Positions 18,427 to 26,922 of a stretch of DNA of 64,000 nucleotides are shown here, in pieces; position 1 is the stretch's first letter; each line of letters opens with the position of its first letter. This stretch comes from Bacteroidota bacterium (lineage in GTDB: Bacteria; Bacteroidota; Bacteroidia; Cytophagales; Cyclobacteriaceae). Where the stretch lies: positions 100,866-164,865 of the forward strand of contig JAEZGH010000134.1 of NCBI GenBank assembly GCA_023417065.1, written 5' to 3'. A program made the position numbers and the translations under genes. The notes under the pieces were generated by a model, which made no database searches, had not been told where the DNA came from, and saw nothing but the letters and a program-made list of their open reading frames with translations.

Positions 18427-18978
18427 ATGGACCGACGTTCCGCGCTCAAATATCTCGGTATCGCTTCCGCGGCGGCATTCGCGTTGCCGTCGTGTGTGCA
18501 AGACGAGAAAAAACTGTCTGTTGCGCTTAATAATCTGAAGATAACTGGAGATGAAGAAGAATTAATGGGCGCCCTTGCAGCTACCCTTATCCCGCTAACG
18601 GATACGCCAGGCGCAAGAGAAGTGGATGCTCATCTTTTTACTTTCATCATGATCGACGACTGCCATCCAAAAGAAGAGCAGGAAAAATTCCTTGCGGGGA
18701 TGAGATCATTTGATAGTGAGGTTAAAAAAATAACCGGTAAATCGTTCTCAAAAAGCTCTGCGGAAGAAAAGATCGCTGCGCTCGAAAGGCTGCAGGATCA
18801 ATCGACAAACGTGGCCGACGCTGTGCGTGCTTTTTACAGATTGAGCAAACGGTATATCGTCCAGGGATATTTGTCCTCAAAACATTTTCTGACAACGGTA
18901 AAGTTGTATCAACATGTTCCGGGCCCCGTGTTTCACGGCTGTAAATCGCTTTCTGACAACCAAAAAGACTTATCCTGA
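18427..18978 (+). CDS. Gluconate 2-dehydrogenase subunit 3-family protein (Tat lipoprotein), copy 1
   Basis: A 183-residue protein with a twin-arginine signal (MDRRSALKYLGIASAAAF) ending in a lipobox-like PSC. The rest matches the small 'subunit 3' family: ALAATLIPLTDTPGAREVDAH, MIDDCHPKEEQEKFLAGM and a GYLSSKHFLTT segment. In characterised membrane or periplasmic GMC dehydrogenases this subunit carries the Tat signal and escorts the flavin subunit across the membrane. Its stop overlaps the start of the GMC gene (TGATG at 18976-18980), so the pair is translationally coupled. This supports a two-subunit complex. Confidence 0.88.
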   Translation: MDRRSALKYLGIASAAAFALPSCVQDEKKLSVALNNLKITGDEEELMGALAATLIPLTDTPGAREVDAHLFTFIMIDDCHPKEEQEKFLAGMRSFDSEVKKITGKSFSKSSAEEKIAALERLQDQSTNVADAVRAFYRLSKRYIVQGYLSSKHFLTTVKLYQHVPGPVFHGCKSLSDNQKDLS

Positions 18979-20687
18979 TGGCTAATCTGAATACAAAGGT
19001 GAAAGACGAAAATACGTACGATGCTATCGTAGTAGGATCCGGCATCAGTGGTGGCTGGGCTGCGAAAGAACTCGCCGAGAAGGGCTTTAAAACACTCGTG
19101 CTTGAACGGGGAAGAGACGTTAAGCACAATATAGACTATCCTACGACGAACATGATGCCGTGGGAGTTCAAGCATCGCGGAGAGATTCCTTATGAAATAC
19201 AAAAGGAAAATCCTGTCGTGAGCCGCTGCTATGCATTTCGTGAAGACGCCTTGCATTTCTTTGTGAAAGACAATGAGCATCCGTATATCCAGGAAAAGCC
19301 CTTTGACTGGATACGTGGTTATCAGGTTGGCGGAAAGTCGCTGTTGTGGGCACGCCAGACTCAACGCTGGAGCGATCTCGATTTTACGGGGCCTGCCCGT
19401 GATGGATTCGCCGTCGATTGGCCGATCCGGTACGCAGACCTTGCACCGTGGTACAGTTATGTAGAGAAGTTTGTTGGGATTTCCGGTAATAACGATGGCC
19501 TCGCCGAACTTCCGGATGGCGATTTCCTGCCGCCGTACGAACTCACCTGCGTGGAGAAGCACTTCAAGGAACAGGTAGCAAGATTTTATGGAAACCGTCA
19601 TGTGATCGTTGCGCGCTGTGCGCATCTCAGCAAACCAAATGAAATTCATTTTCAGCAGGGACGGGCACAATGTCAGAACCGTACCATTTGCCAACGGGGG
19701 TGTCCTTTTGGGGGATACTTCAGCAGCAACTCTTCAACGTTGCCCTGGGCGCTGAAGACGGGGAACGTCACATTGCGGCCTAATTCTGTGGTTCACTCGG
19801 TGATGTATGATGAACAAAAGGGCAAAGCTTCCGGCGTGCGTGTGGTCGATGCGTTAACAAAAGACGTCGTGGAATATTATGCGCCGCTTATTTTTGTGAA
19901 CGCAAGCGCCCTGAACACGAACTTGATTCTACTTAATTCAACTTCGAGTCGCTTTCCAAACGGACTGGGCAACGACAATGGTCTCCTCGGCAAATACGTG
20001 GCATTTCATATTTATCGTGCACGCATCAATGCAACGGTGGAGGGATTTGATGATTTCATAACAGAAGGAAAGCGACCTACCAGCGCGTACATGCCACGGT
20101 TCAGAAACCTTCACAAGCAGGAAACCAACTTCCTTCGGGGTTACGCTGTTGGCATCGGTGCAGGTCGATATGATGAGCAAGGGCGCGACGGCGTTGGCGT
20201 GACATTGAAAGACAACCTCGCCAAAACAAAATGGGGACCGTGGCGAATCAACGGTCATATCATGGGAGAGACGATTCCAAAAGCGACAAATTATGTTGCG
20301 CTTGATCCCAGCAAAGATGAATGGGATATGCCTAAACTACGCGTATCAGTTGACTATGACGACAACGATGAAAAGATGATCGTTGACTTCAAGGAGCAGA
20401 TGACGGAGATGTTTGAAAAGGCAGGCTTCAAAGACATTGAGGTTAGTGATTCGAAACAGGCGCCGGGTCTTGATATTCACGAGATGGGCGGGGTGCGAAT
20501 GGGGCATGATCCCAAAACTTCACTAGTGAACAAGTGGCATCAACTCCACCATTGCAAGAATGTTTTCGTTACTGATGGTGCTTGTATGACATCTACTTCA
20601 ACGCAGAATCCTTCACTCACGTACATGGCTTTCGCAGCGCGGGCTGTTGACTACGCTGCAAAGGAAGTTGCCAAAGGAAATCTTTAG
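18978..20687 (+). CDS. GMC-family FAD-dependent oxidoreductase, copy 1 (sugar/alcohol dehydrogenase)
   Basis: A 569-residue flavoprotein. The FAD-binding Rossmann motif is at the N-terminus (AIVVGSGISGGWAAKELAE ... LVLERGRD), and GMC features follow: GYQVGGKSLLWARQTQRW, VNASALNTNLILLNS, HEMGGVRMGHDP and a C-terminal NPSLTYMAFAARA. There is no signal peptide, so export would rely on the Tat-borne subunit 3 encoded just upstream. A CX5CX3C cluster (CQNRTICQRGC) recalls the iron-sulfur-binding cysteines of FAD-glucose/sorbitol dehydrogenases, where they pass electrons to a cytochrome. Substrate is unknown. Related complexes oxidise sugars or glycosides, including at C3. No cytochrome gene is adjacent. 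Confidence 0.9.
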   Translation: MANLNTKVKDENTYDAIVVGSGISGGWAAKELAEKGFKTLVLERGRDVKHNIDYPTTNMMPWEFKHRGEIPYEIQKENPVVSRCYAFREDALHFFVKDNEHPYIQEKPFDWIRGYQVGGKSLLWARQTQRWSDLDFTGPARDGFAVDWPIRYADLAPWYSYVEKFVGISGNNDGLAELPDGDFLPPYELTCVEKHFKEQVARFYGNRHVIVARCAHLSKPNEIHFQQGRAQCQNRTICQRGCPFGGYFSSNSSTLPWALKTGNVTLRPNSVVHSVMYDEQKGKASGVRVVDALTKDVVEYYAPLIFVNASALNTNLILLNSTSSRFPNGLGNDNGLLGKYVAFHIYRARINATVEGFDDFITEGKRPTSAYMPRFRNLHKQETNFLRGYAVGIGAGRYDEQGRDGVGVTLKDNLAKTKWGPWRINGHIMGETIPKATNYVALDPSKDEWDMPKLRVSVDYDDNDEKMIVDFKEQMTEMFEKAGFKDIEVSDSKQAPGLDIHEMGGVRMGHDPKTSLVNKWHQLHHCKNVFVTDGACMTSTSTQNPSLTYMAFAARAVDYAAKEVAKGNL

Positions 20688-20805
20688 TCGCGATTGGCCG
20701 TGTGTTCGTGTGTTCGAAGAAAGTGCGCTGCTCAACGTTTTTTCCTATGCTGTCATTTGCAGCTAAAGGAATTTGTGGCGTACTTAAAGCAAATTCCACG
20801 AACCT

Positions 20806-22542
20806 ATGGCAACATTTCAGATCAAAGAATCTCCCGAGATATATGACGTTTGCATAGTAGGGTCAGGAGCTGCTGGTGGCATGAGCGCCTACACACTTAC
20901 ACATGCGGGTGTTAAGGTCGTTATGCTCGAGGCTGGTCCGATGTACGACCCCGCGAAGAATGTAACTCAGTTGAAATGGCCCTGGGAATCACCGCGTCGT
21001 GGGGCAAGCACTACGCATCGGCCCTTTGGCGACTTCGATGCATCGTATGGAGGGTGGGAAATCGACGGTGAGCCGTACACGCACAAAGACGGCACGGAGT
21101 TCGACTGGTTCCGTTCGCGTATGCTGGGAGGACGTACCAATCACTGGGGGCGGATATCGCTGCGTTTTGGACCAAATGATTTCAAACGAAGAAGTATTGA
21201 TGGACTAGGCGATGACTGGCCCCTTGGCTACGATGACGTGAAGCCGTGGTACGATAAGGTGGATCAACTCATCGGCGTGTTTGGCAGCGTTGAAGGGATC
21301 TACAATGAACCCGATGGCATCTTCCTGCCGCCACCAAAGCCGCGACTACATGAAATGTTCATAAAGGATGCAGCGGCATCGCTCGGAATTCCTGTGATAC
21401 CCTCGCGCCTCTCGATACTTACAAAGCCGATTCACAATCGTGGCCAATGTTTCTATTGTTCTCAATGTAATCGCGGTTGCACCGTATACGGCGATTTTTC
21501 TTCGTCGTCGGTACTCGTCAAACCTGCACTCGCAACGGGTAACCTTACCGTGATTCCGAATGCAATGGCACGTGAGGTACTCACAGATGAGAATGGTACA
21601 CCTACTGGCGTTTCGTTTGTGAATAAAGATGATCTCCAGGAGCACGTTGTCCGGGCAAAAGTGATCGTACTGGCAGCAAGTGCATGTGAATCTGCGCGGC
21701 TGTTGCTGAATTCAAAGTCGCCCCGCTATCCGAACGGGCTGGCGAATTCGAGCAACGTAGTCGGGAAGTATCTGCACGATTCCACTGGCGCATCGATGTC
21801 GGGATTCCTGCCGAAACTCGCAGGACGGAAACGTTACAATGAAGATGGCGTTGGAGGAATGCATGTATACACGCCGTGGTGGCTGGATAACAAGAAGCTT
21901 GATTTTCCAAGAGGGTATCATATTGAATACGGCGGAGGTATGCGCATGCCCGGCTACGGATTTGGGTTTGGCATTGAAAGTGTAAACGGACGCTATCCGG
22001 GACGCGATGGAAAGCAAAAGCCTGCCGGGGGCTATGGCGCTTCCCTGAAAGATGATTACCGATATTTCTACGGTGCCGCCTTTGGTATGGCAGGCCGTGG
22101 TGAGGCAATAGCGCGTGAAGACAATTACTGTGAAATAGATCCCAACACTGTAGATAAATGGGGTATCCCGGTTTTGCGGTTCCACTATAAATGGAGCGAC
22201 TACGAAATTAAACAGGCGAAACACATGCAGGATACCTTCGAGGAGATTATCCATAAGATGGGAGCGGTGGTGACCTCGCCGAAAGGTGACGCGTCAAATA
22301 ATTATGGTCTGCTGGCCCCCGGGCGCATCATTCATGAGGTGGGAACTACCAGGATGGGTAACGATCCAAAGCGGTCTGTGCTGAACAAGTTCAACCAGGC
22401 CCATGATTGCAAGAACCTGTTCGTGATGGATGGGGGAGCGTTTGTATCGCAGGCGGATAAAAATCCGACGTGGACCATCCTTGCGCTAGCCATGCGCGCA
22501 TCCGAATACATGATCGACGAATTGAAAAAGCAAAACATCTAG
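20806..22542 (+). CDS. GMC-family FAD-dependent oxidoreductase, copy 2
   Basis: A 578-residue paralogue-like flavoprotein with VCIVGSGAAGGMSAYTLTHA and VVMLEAGPMYDP for FAD. GMC landmarks are SRMLGGRTNHWGRISLRFG, VLAASACESARLLLNS, HEVGTTRMGNDP and ADKNPTWTILALAMRAS. It has a denser cysteine cluster, CFYCSQCNRGC (CX2CX2CX3C), at the position corresponding to the cluster in copy 1. The N-terminus has no signal peptide. Its partner is the subunit 3 gene that starts 4 bp downstream, so gene order is reversed relative to copy 1. Probably a periplasmic dehydrogenase of a sugar, polyol or glycoside; the substrate is unknown. Confidence 0.9.
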   Translation: MATFQIKESPEIYDVCIVGSGAAGGMSAYTLTHAGVKVVMLEAGPMYDPAKNVTQLKWPWESPRRGASTTHRPFGDFDASYGGWEIDGEPYTHKDGTEFDWFRSRMLGGRTNHWGRISLRFGPNDFKRRSIDGLGDDWPLGYDDVKPWYDKVDQLIGVFGSVEGIYNEPDGIFLPPPKPRLHEMFIKDAAASLGIPVIPSRLSILTKPIHNRGQCFYCSQCNRGCTVYGDFSSSSVLVKPALATGNLTVIPNAMAREVLTDENGTPTGVSFVNKDDLQEHVVRAKVIVLAASACESARLLLNSKSPRYPNGLANSSNVVGKYLHDSTGASMSGFLPKLAGRKRYNEDGVGGMHVYTPWWLDNKKLDFPRGYHIEYGGGMRMPGYGFGFGIESVNGRYPGRDGKQKPAGGYGASLKDDYRYFYGAAFGMAGRGEAIAREDNYCEIDPNTVDKWGIPVLRFHYKWSDYEIKQAKHMQDTFEEIIHKMGAVVTSPKGDASNNYGLLAPGRIIHEVGTTRMGNDPKRSVLNKFNQAHDCKNLFVMDGGAFVSQADKNPTWTILALAMRASEYMIDELKKQNI

Positions 22543-22545
22543 TCT

Positions 22546-23202
22546 ATGGACAGAAGGAAATATCTTAAGTCAATGACTATCGGCGCCGTTGGTGCAGGCG
22601 CCCTCCTGCAATCGTGCAACGATAAGGGCGAGCCTAAAACTGTTGAAACCCCGAAGTTCTCAATAGATCGTTACCGGGAAGAAGTTGAACGTGAAGAAAA
22701 GCTCACGAACGAAAAAGATTTTTTCACGGAGCACGAAATGAAAACGATTCGTGTGCTGGCGGATATAATTATTCCTGCCGACGATGTATCGGGAAGCGCG
22801 TCTGATGCCGGCGTACCGGAGTTTATCGCTTTCATTGTAAAGGATATGCCTCAGCATCAGCTCCCGTTGCGCGGTGGACTTAAATGGCTCGATTTGCACT
22901 GCCTCCGCAAATATGGGAAGACGTTTGTTGACTGTTCCGGGGAACAACAGATTGCGGTGGTTGATATCATCGCTTATCCGGAGACCGCGCCAAAAGAGAT
23001 GCAGCAGGGGGTGGCCTTCTTCAACAGGATGCGCGATCTCACTGCCACAGGGTTCTTCACATCGAAAATCGGAATTGAAGATCTTGGTTATGTTGGCAAC
23101 AGACCCAATCAATGGAATGGTGTCCCTGATGATGTGCTGGCCCAGTATGGGATGCAGTACGACGACCGCACTAATGAAATATCAGTCAAGTACACTTCCT
23201 AG
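22546..23202 (+). CDS. Gluconate 2-dehydrogenase subunit 3-family protein (Tat lipoprotein), copy 2
   Basis: A 218-residue protein with a twin-arginine signal (MDRRKYLKSMTIGAVGAGA) and a lipobox-like QSC. The core reads FFTEHEMKTIRVLADIIIPA, GVPEFIAFIVKDM, MQQGVAFFNRMRDLTATGFF and GYVGNRPNQWNGVPDD. These are hallmarks of the subunit 3 family. It begins 4 bp after the stop of the second GMC gene, so it is the likely export partner of that enzyme. It is longer than copy 1 and the two are clearly divergent, so the modules are not a recent duplication. Confidence 0.9.
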   Translation: MDRRKYLKSMTIGAVGAGALLQSCNDKGEPKTVETPKFSIDRYREEVEREEKLTNEKDFFTEHEMKTIRVLADIIIPADDVSGSASDAGVPEFIAFIVKDMPQHQLPLRGGLKWLDLHCLRKYGKTFVDCSGEQQIAVVDIIAYPETAPKEMQQGVAFFNRMRDLTATGFFTSKIGIEDLGYVGNRPNQWNGVPDDVLAQYGMQYDDRTNEISVKYTS

Positions 23203-23298
23203 TACAGGGTAAGACAAACTTTCTGGCAACGTAAGGTTAATGATAATCGTCAAATAATTTGACTTGGTAAGAAGCAGATTTACGACGAAATTGGGAGT

Positions 23299-25767
23299 AT
23301 GAGGCACGTCCTGTTTGTATTGTTTTTGGTTTCTGGCTTCTCATCTTTTGGCCAGGCCGATGTACCTTCAGGAAAACGTGTCCAGCGGGCAATCCGTGTG
23401 GATCATGCTCCAAAAATTGATGGCGTCCTGGATGAAAATCTTTGGAATGTCAAAACAGAACGACATAACTTCATACAGTACCAGCCCGCGAACGGGACGC
23501 CGTCCAGGTTCGAAACTACCGTTCAGGTGATCTATACAGACAAGGCCGTATACATCGCGGCACGCCTTTATGATCCCGATCCACGTAAGATATTGCACGA
23601 ATTCGGTGGTCGTGATGACATGGGCCGCAACTCGGATTGGTTTGGAGTGGTGCTTGATCCTTATAACAGCGGAATCAGTGCGTTCACGTTTTTTGTGTCC
23701 GCCGCCGGCGTGCAAAGTGATTATTATCTCACCGGTACGTTCTGGGATTCGAGCTGGGATGCTGTCTGGAACAGTGCAGTGGCGCGAAACGAAGATGGGT
23801 GGACAGTGGAAATGGAAATTCCTTATTATGCCATCAGGTTTCCCCGGCAGGATGTCCAGGAGTGGGGCGTGAATTTCTTCCGCAGCGTAAAGCGCAATCA
23901 GGAAGAGGCGTACTGGAATCCTGTTGACAATTCTATTCAGGGTATTGTAAACCAGTCTGGATTGTTACTGGGGATTGAGAAGATTCAGCCGCCGTTAAGA
24001 TTGTCTTTTTCACCATATGTTACCGCTATATACAGACACTCGGAAGAGACCGGCGAAGCTGACCTTTCCCTTACGGGCGGGATGGATGTGAAGTTTGGTA
24101 TCAACGAAAGCTACACACTTGATATGAGCCTTGTGCCTGACTTCAGTCAGGTACAGTCGGATAACGTTGTGCTTAACCTTTCGGCTTATGAAGTTCGCTT
24201 TAGCGAAAACAGACAGTTCTTCACAGAAGGGACAGAACTGTTCAACAAGGGTAGCTTGTTTTACTCGCGCCGTGTGGGAGCTACCTTTGGCGAAATCTCC
24301 TACGATGAAGATAAAGAAGAAATTGTATCTCAACCAGTGCAGGCGAATCTGCTGAACGCAACGAAGATATCCGGAAGAAACAAAAAAGGCCTCGGATTGG
24401 GATTCTTCAACGCCGTAACAAACAAGACACATGCGCGGATAAAGCATAAGGAGTTTGGAACGGAACGAATCGTCGAAGTCGACCCCGTGACGAACTTCAA
24501 CGTAATGGTTGTCGATCAGAATCTGAAGAACAATTCCAATCTTAATTTTACGCACACCAGCGTAATTCGGGGTAACGGCGGTAATGATGCGAATGTTAGC
24601 GGTGGATCTGTTTTGGTTAACGACAGGACACTGCGGTATCGCTTTCGTGCCTTTGGCTCCGTAAGCAATATTGCGCGGCGAAATCCAACGGATACCGATG
24701 GCAATGATACTGGATATAAGTATACCCTGGAGGCTGCCAAGGTCAGCGGTACCTGGCAATACGGGTTAAGCCGAACTGTTGAAACGAAGAATTATCATAT
24801 AAATGATCTCGGCTATTTGCGTGCACCTAATGAAGTTTCTCATTATGGATGGGCGCGTTATTCCATCTTCAAACCCAAAGGCGTTTTTAATCGGTTCAAT
24901 ACCTATTTGTCGTTCTTCCATGATCAATTGTTTTCGCCCCGAAGATTCAGCGCACTGGATATAAACGCAAGCTCCTATGCGCAGTTCCGAAATTTCTGGT
25001 CGGTCAGCGCAAGCTATGGATTCAGGCCGGTAGAAGCCTATGATCATTTTGAACCCAGAACGGATGGTTACTTTGTAGCCCTTCCCACTTCCCGAAGTTA
25101 TAGTATGTCGTTTGAAAGTGACTCACGGAAGCCGCTTAAAGGAAATTTCTATGCGGGAAGATGGACTCGCGAAGAGTGGAGTCAGGAGTCTGGCTGGATG
25201 GGTTTGTATCTTCGATACAGGGTCAGCAACAGATTGTCTTTGAACGTCGAGGTAAATGGTGATGCAAGCCTTGGAAGCCGGGGATATGTAACAAGCCTGT
25301 CAGAGAATGAATCCGCTGAAGACGAGATTATTTTCGGGAGACGAAACATTCGATCTGCTACGAACATTGCCGGTATCAATTATACTTTCAACAATCGCAT
25401 GGGCCTTAATCTGAGGTTACGTCATTACTGGAGCAAAGTAAAGTATAATGCCTTCTATAGACTTGGTCGGAGCGGTGAGTTGAACGAGAGCGACTACACC
25501 GGTATTGACGATGCCGGTGAGTTTATGCACGACACGAATTTCAACGCCGTTAACATTGACCTTGCATATTCCCTGCAGGTAGCACCCGGATCGTTCTTCA
25601 ACCTTGTCTGGAAGGATGCTATACAATCGCTCACCAATCATGCAACCCTCGATTATTTCTCAAGTTATCGTCAGGCGATGCATGCACCCCAAACAAATAA
25701 CGTATCGCTGCGGTTTACCTACTTCCTGGATTATCTGAGTCTGAAGAAATCTGTATCGCGCTTCTAA
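23299..25767 (+). CDS. DUF5916 outer-membrane protein with N-terminal CBM9-like domain
   Basis: An 822-residue protein with a signal peptide (HVLFVLFLVSGFSSFGQ). Residues ~30-220 form a CBM9-like beta-sandwich (IRVDHAPKIDGVLDENLWN ... AVYIAARLYDPDP ... VEMEIPYYAIRFP). The remaining ~600 residues are rich in alternating aromatic strands (LSLTGGMDVKFGINESYTLD, DFSQVQSDN, RFSENRQFFTEG). They match DUF5916, a predicted outer-membrane beta-barrel very common in Bacteroidota. It ends in the strand-like SLKKSVSRF. The function is not established; a role in glycan or envelope handling is often inferred from the sandwich domain. It stands alone behind the GMC cluster with a ~100-bp spacer. Confidence 0.88.
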   Translation: MRHVLFVLFLVSGFSSFGQADVPSGKRVQRAIRVDHAPKIDGVLDENLWNVKTERHNFIQYQPANGTPSRFETTVQVIYTDKAVYIAARLYDPDPRKILHEFGGRDDMGRNSDWFGVVLDPYNSGISAFTFFVSAAGVQSDYYLTGTFWDSSWDAVWNSAVARNEDGWTVEMEIPYYAIRFPRQDVQEWGVNFFRSVKRNQEEAYWNPVDNSIQGIVNQSGLLLGIEKIQPPLRLSFSPYVTAIYRHSEETGEADLSLTGGMDVKFGINESYTLDMSLVPDFSQVQSDNVVLNLSAYEVRFSENRQFFTEGTELFNKGSLFYSRRVGATFGEISYDEDKEEIVSQPVQANLLNATKISGRNKKGLGLGFFNAVTNKTHARIKHKEFGTERIVEVDPVTNFNVMVVDQNLKNNSNLNFTHTSVIRGNGGNDANVSGGSVLVNDRTLRYRFRAFGSVSNIARRNPTDTDGNDTGYKYTLEAAKVSGTWQYGLSRTVETKNYHINDLGYLRAPNEVSHYGWARYSIFKPKGVFNRFNTYLSFFHDQLFSPRRFSALDINASSYAQFRNFWSVSASYGFRPVEAYDHFEPRTDGYFVALPTSRSYSMSFESDSRKPLKGNFYAGRWTREEWSQESGWMGLYLRYRVSNRLSLNVEVNGDASLGSRGYVTSLSENESAEDEIIFGRRNIRSATNIAGINYTFNNRMGLNLRLRHYWSKVKYNAFYRLGRSGELNESDYTGIDDAGEFMHDTNFNAVNIDLAYSLQVAPGSFFNLVWKDAIQSLTNHATLDYFSSYRQAMHAPQTNNVSLRFTYFLDYLSLKKSVSRF

Positions 25768-25854
25768 GCCGTGTAACGTATTGGCTGGAATACAACTTTT
25801 TTCGGCGGTCTGTCCTGGGATTGTGTCGTAACTTTATCAGATAATCAAACAGTT

Positions 25855-26289
25855 ATGGAACAGATTCTTGATCTCCCCGTTGAAGCAGACCGCAAGCGTG
25901 AGTATGCAGACTTTGGTACCCGTCTCGTAGCAGCCATTATTGATGGAATCCTGCTTTTTCTGGCAAGGTTAATTTTAGGCTGGATCATCGCCGCAGCTGA
26001 TGGTGGCGGGGCCTTCGTAATATACTTTTTGGGCATCATTCTCAACGCAGCGTATTTTGGCGTGATGGAGAGTTCCGAAAGTCAGGCAACATTCGGAAAG
26101 ATGGCCATGGGTATTAAAGTAGGAGATAGCCAGGGAAACAGGATATCTTTTGGCAATGCCATTGGACGCTACTTTGGAAAAATCCTGTCAAGCCTCTTGT
26201 TATTGATTGGCTATCTGATGGTCTTGTGGGACGGCAAAAGGCAGGCACTCCACGACAAACTTGCTGATACCTATGTATACAGGAAATAA
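25855..26289 (+). CDS. RDD-family small membrane protein, copy 1
   Basis: A 144-residue protein with the RDD pattern: YADFGTRLVAAIIDGILLFL in the first helix, ESSESQATFGKMAMGIKV between helices, GNAIGRYFGKILSSLLL and the closing KRQALHDKLADTYVYRK. About three to four membrane helices are predicted. The family is loosely tied to transport of ions or compatible solutes, but its role is mostly unknown. It is followed by a second RDD gene 84 bp downstream, and a third RDD protein is found at 34341-35072. Confidence 0.88.
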   Translation: MEQILDLPVEADRKREYADFGTRLVAAIIDGILLFLARLILGWIIAAADGGGAFVIYFLGIILNAAYFGVMESSESQATFGKMAMGIKVGDSQGNRISFGNAIGRYFGKILSSLLLLIGYLMVLWDGKRQALHDKLADTYVYRK

Positions 26290-26373
26290 CCTGCCATGTA
26301 AAGATTGTTAGTATTGTTTTGACTGGCTGAGTTTCCATCGGAGTCGTATCTTCCGATTCTGATTGTTTCTTCT

Positions 26374-26805
26374 TTGAAAAATGTAATACTTGACATCACG
26401 GCGGAAAAAGAGAAGCCGGTGCGTGCCTCTTTCGGTTTGCGCGCCCTGGCGATGTTAATAGATTTTGCAATCGAGGTCATCGCTTTCCTGCTGGTCATGG
26501 CTTATATTTTTCCTAAAAGCCAGGATATTGCACTTATTCTCCTATTCCTCCCAATTGGTGACGTCCTCTATTTCGTCCTGATGGAATCGTCTCCGGCACA
26601 AGCTACATTAGGACAAGTGATCGTTGGTACTAAGGTTGTATCACGGAGGGATTCACGTATATCCCCTGTAGCGGCCCTGGGGCGATATTTTGGAAAGCTT
26701 GTTTCATGGCTTGTATTAGGCGTGGGGCACCTGGCAGCCGCCTGGAATCCGGGAAATCAAGCGCTTCACGATAAGGTGGCTAACACGTATGTCATGAGAA
26801 GGTAG
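26374..26805 (+). CDS. RDD-family small membrane protein, copy 2 (TTG start)
   Basis: A 143-residue RDD protein: RASFGLRALAMLIDFAIEVI, ESSPAQATLGQVIVGTKVV, VAALGRYFGKLVSWLVLGVG and NQALHDKVANTYVMRR. The start is TTG at 26374. It is chosen because the resulting N-terminus (KNVILDITAEKE) aligns with that of the neighbouring copy (EQILDLPVEADR), and there is no upstream ATG in frame. The two tandem genes are obvious but diverged duplicates. Possibly they assemble together in the cytoplasmic membrane (inference). Confidence 0.85.
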   Translation: MKNVILDITAEKEKPVRASFGLRALAMLIDFAIEVIAFLLVMAYIFPKSQDIALILLFLPIGDVLYFVLMESSPAQATLGQVIVGTKVVSRRDSRISPVAALGRYFGKLVSWLVLGVGHLAAAWNPGNQALHDKVANTYVMRR

Positions 26806-26922
26806 CCAATAGCCGTTCCGTTATGGAGGACTAGGTTGTAGAGTCTGCCACGGCCGTCTCACCTCGTTCATATTTATCAGGCATTTGTATTTATATGTGC
26901 CGGATAGCTAAATGGATGAAGT

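Noticed and set aside
18933..19694. 253-codon minus-strand ORF
   Set aside because: Antisense to the first GMC dehydrogenase; no recognisable domain.
24010..24759. 249-codon minus-strand ORF
   Set aside because: Antisense to the DUF5916 gene and without a credible protein composition.
25855..26805. Tandem RDD genes as a recent duplication or assembly artefact
   Set aside because: The two proteins are clearly diverged in sequence, and the nucleotide sequences do not repeat.
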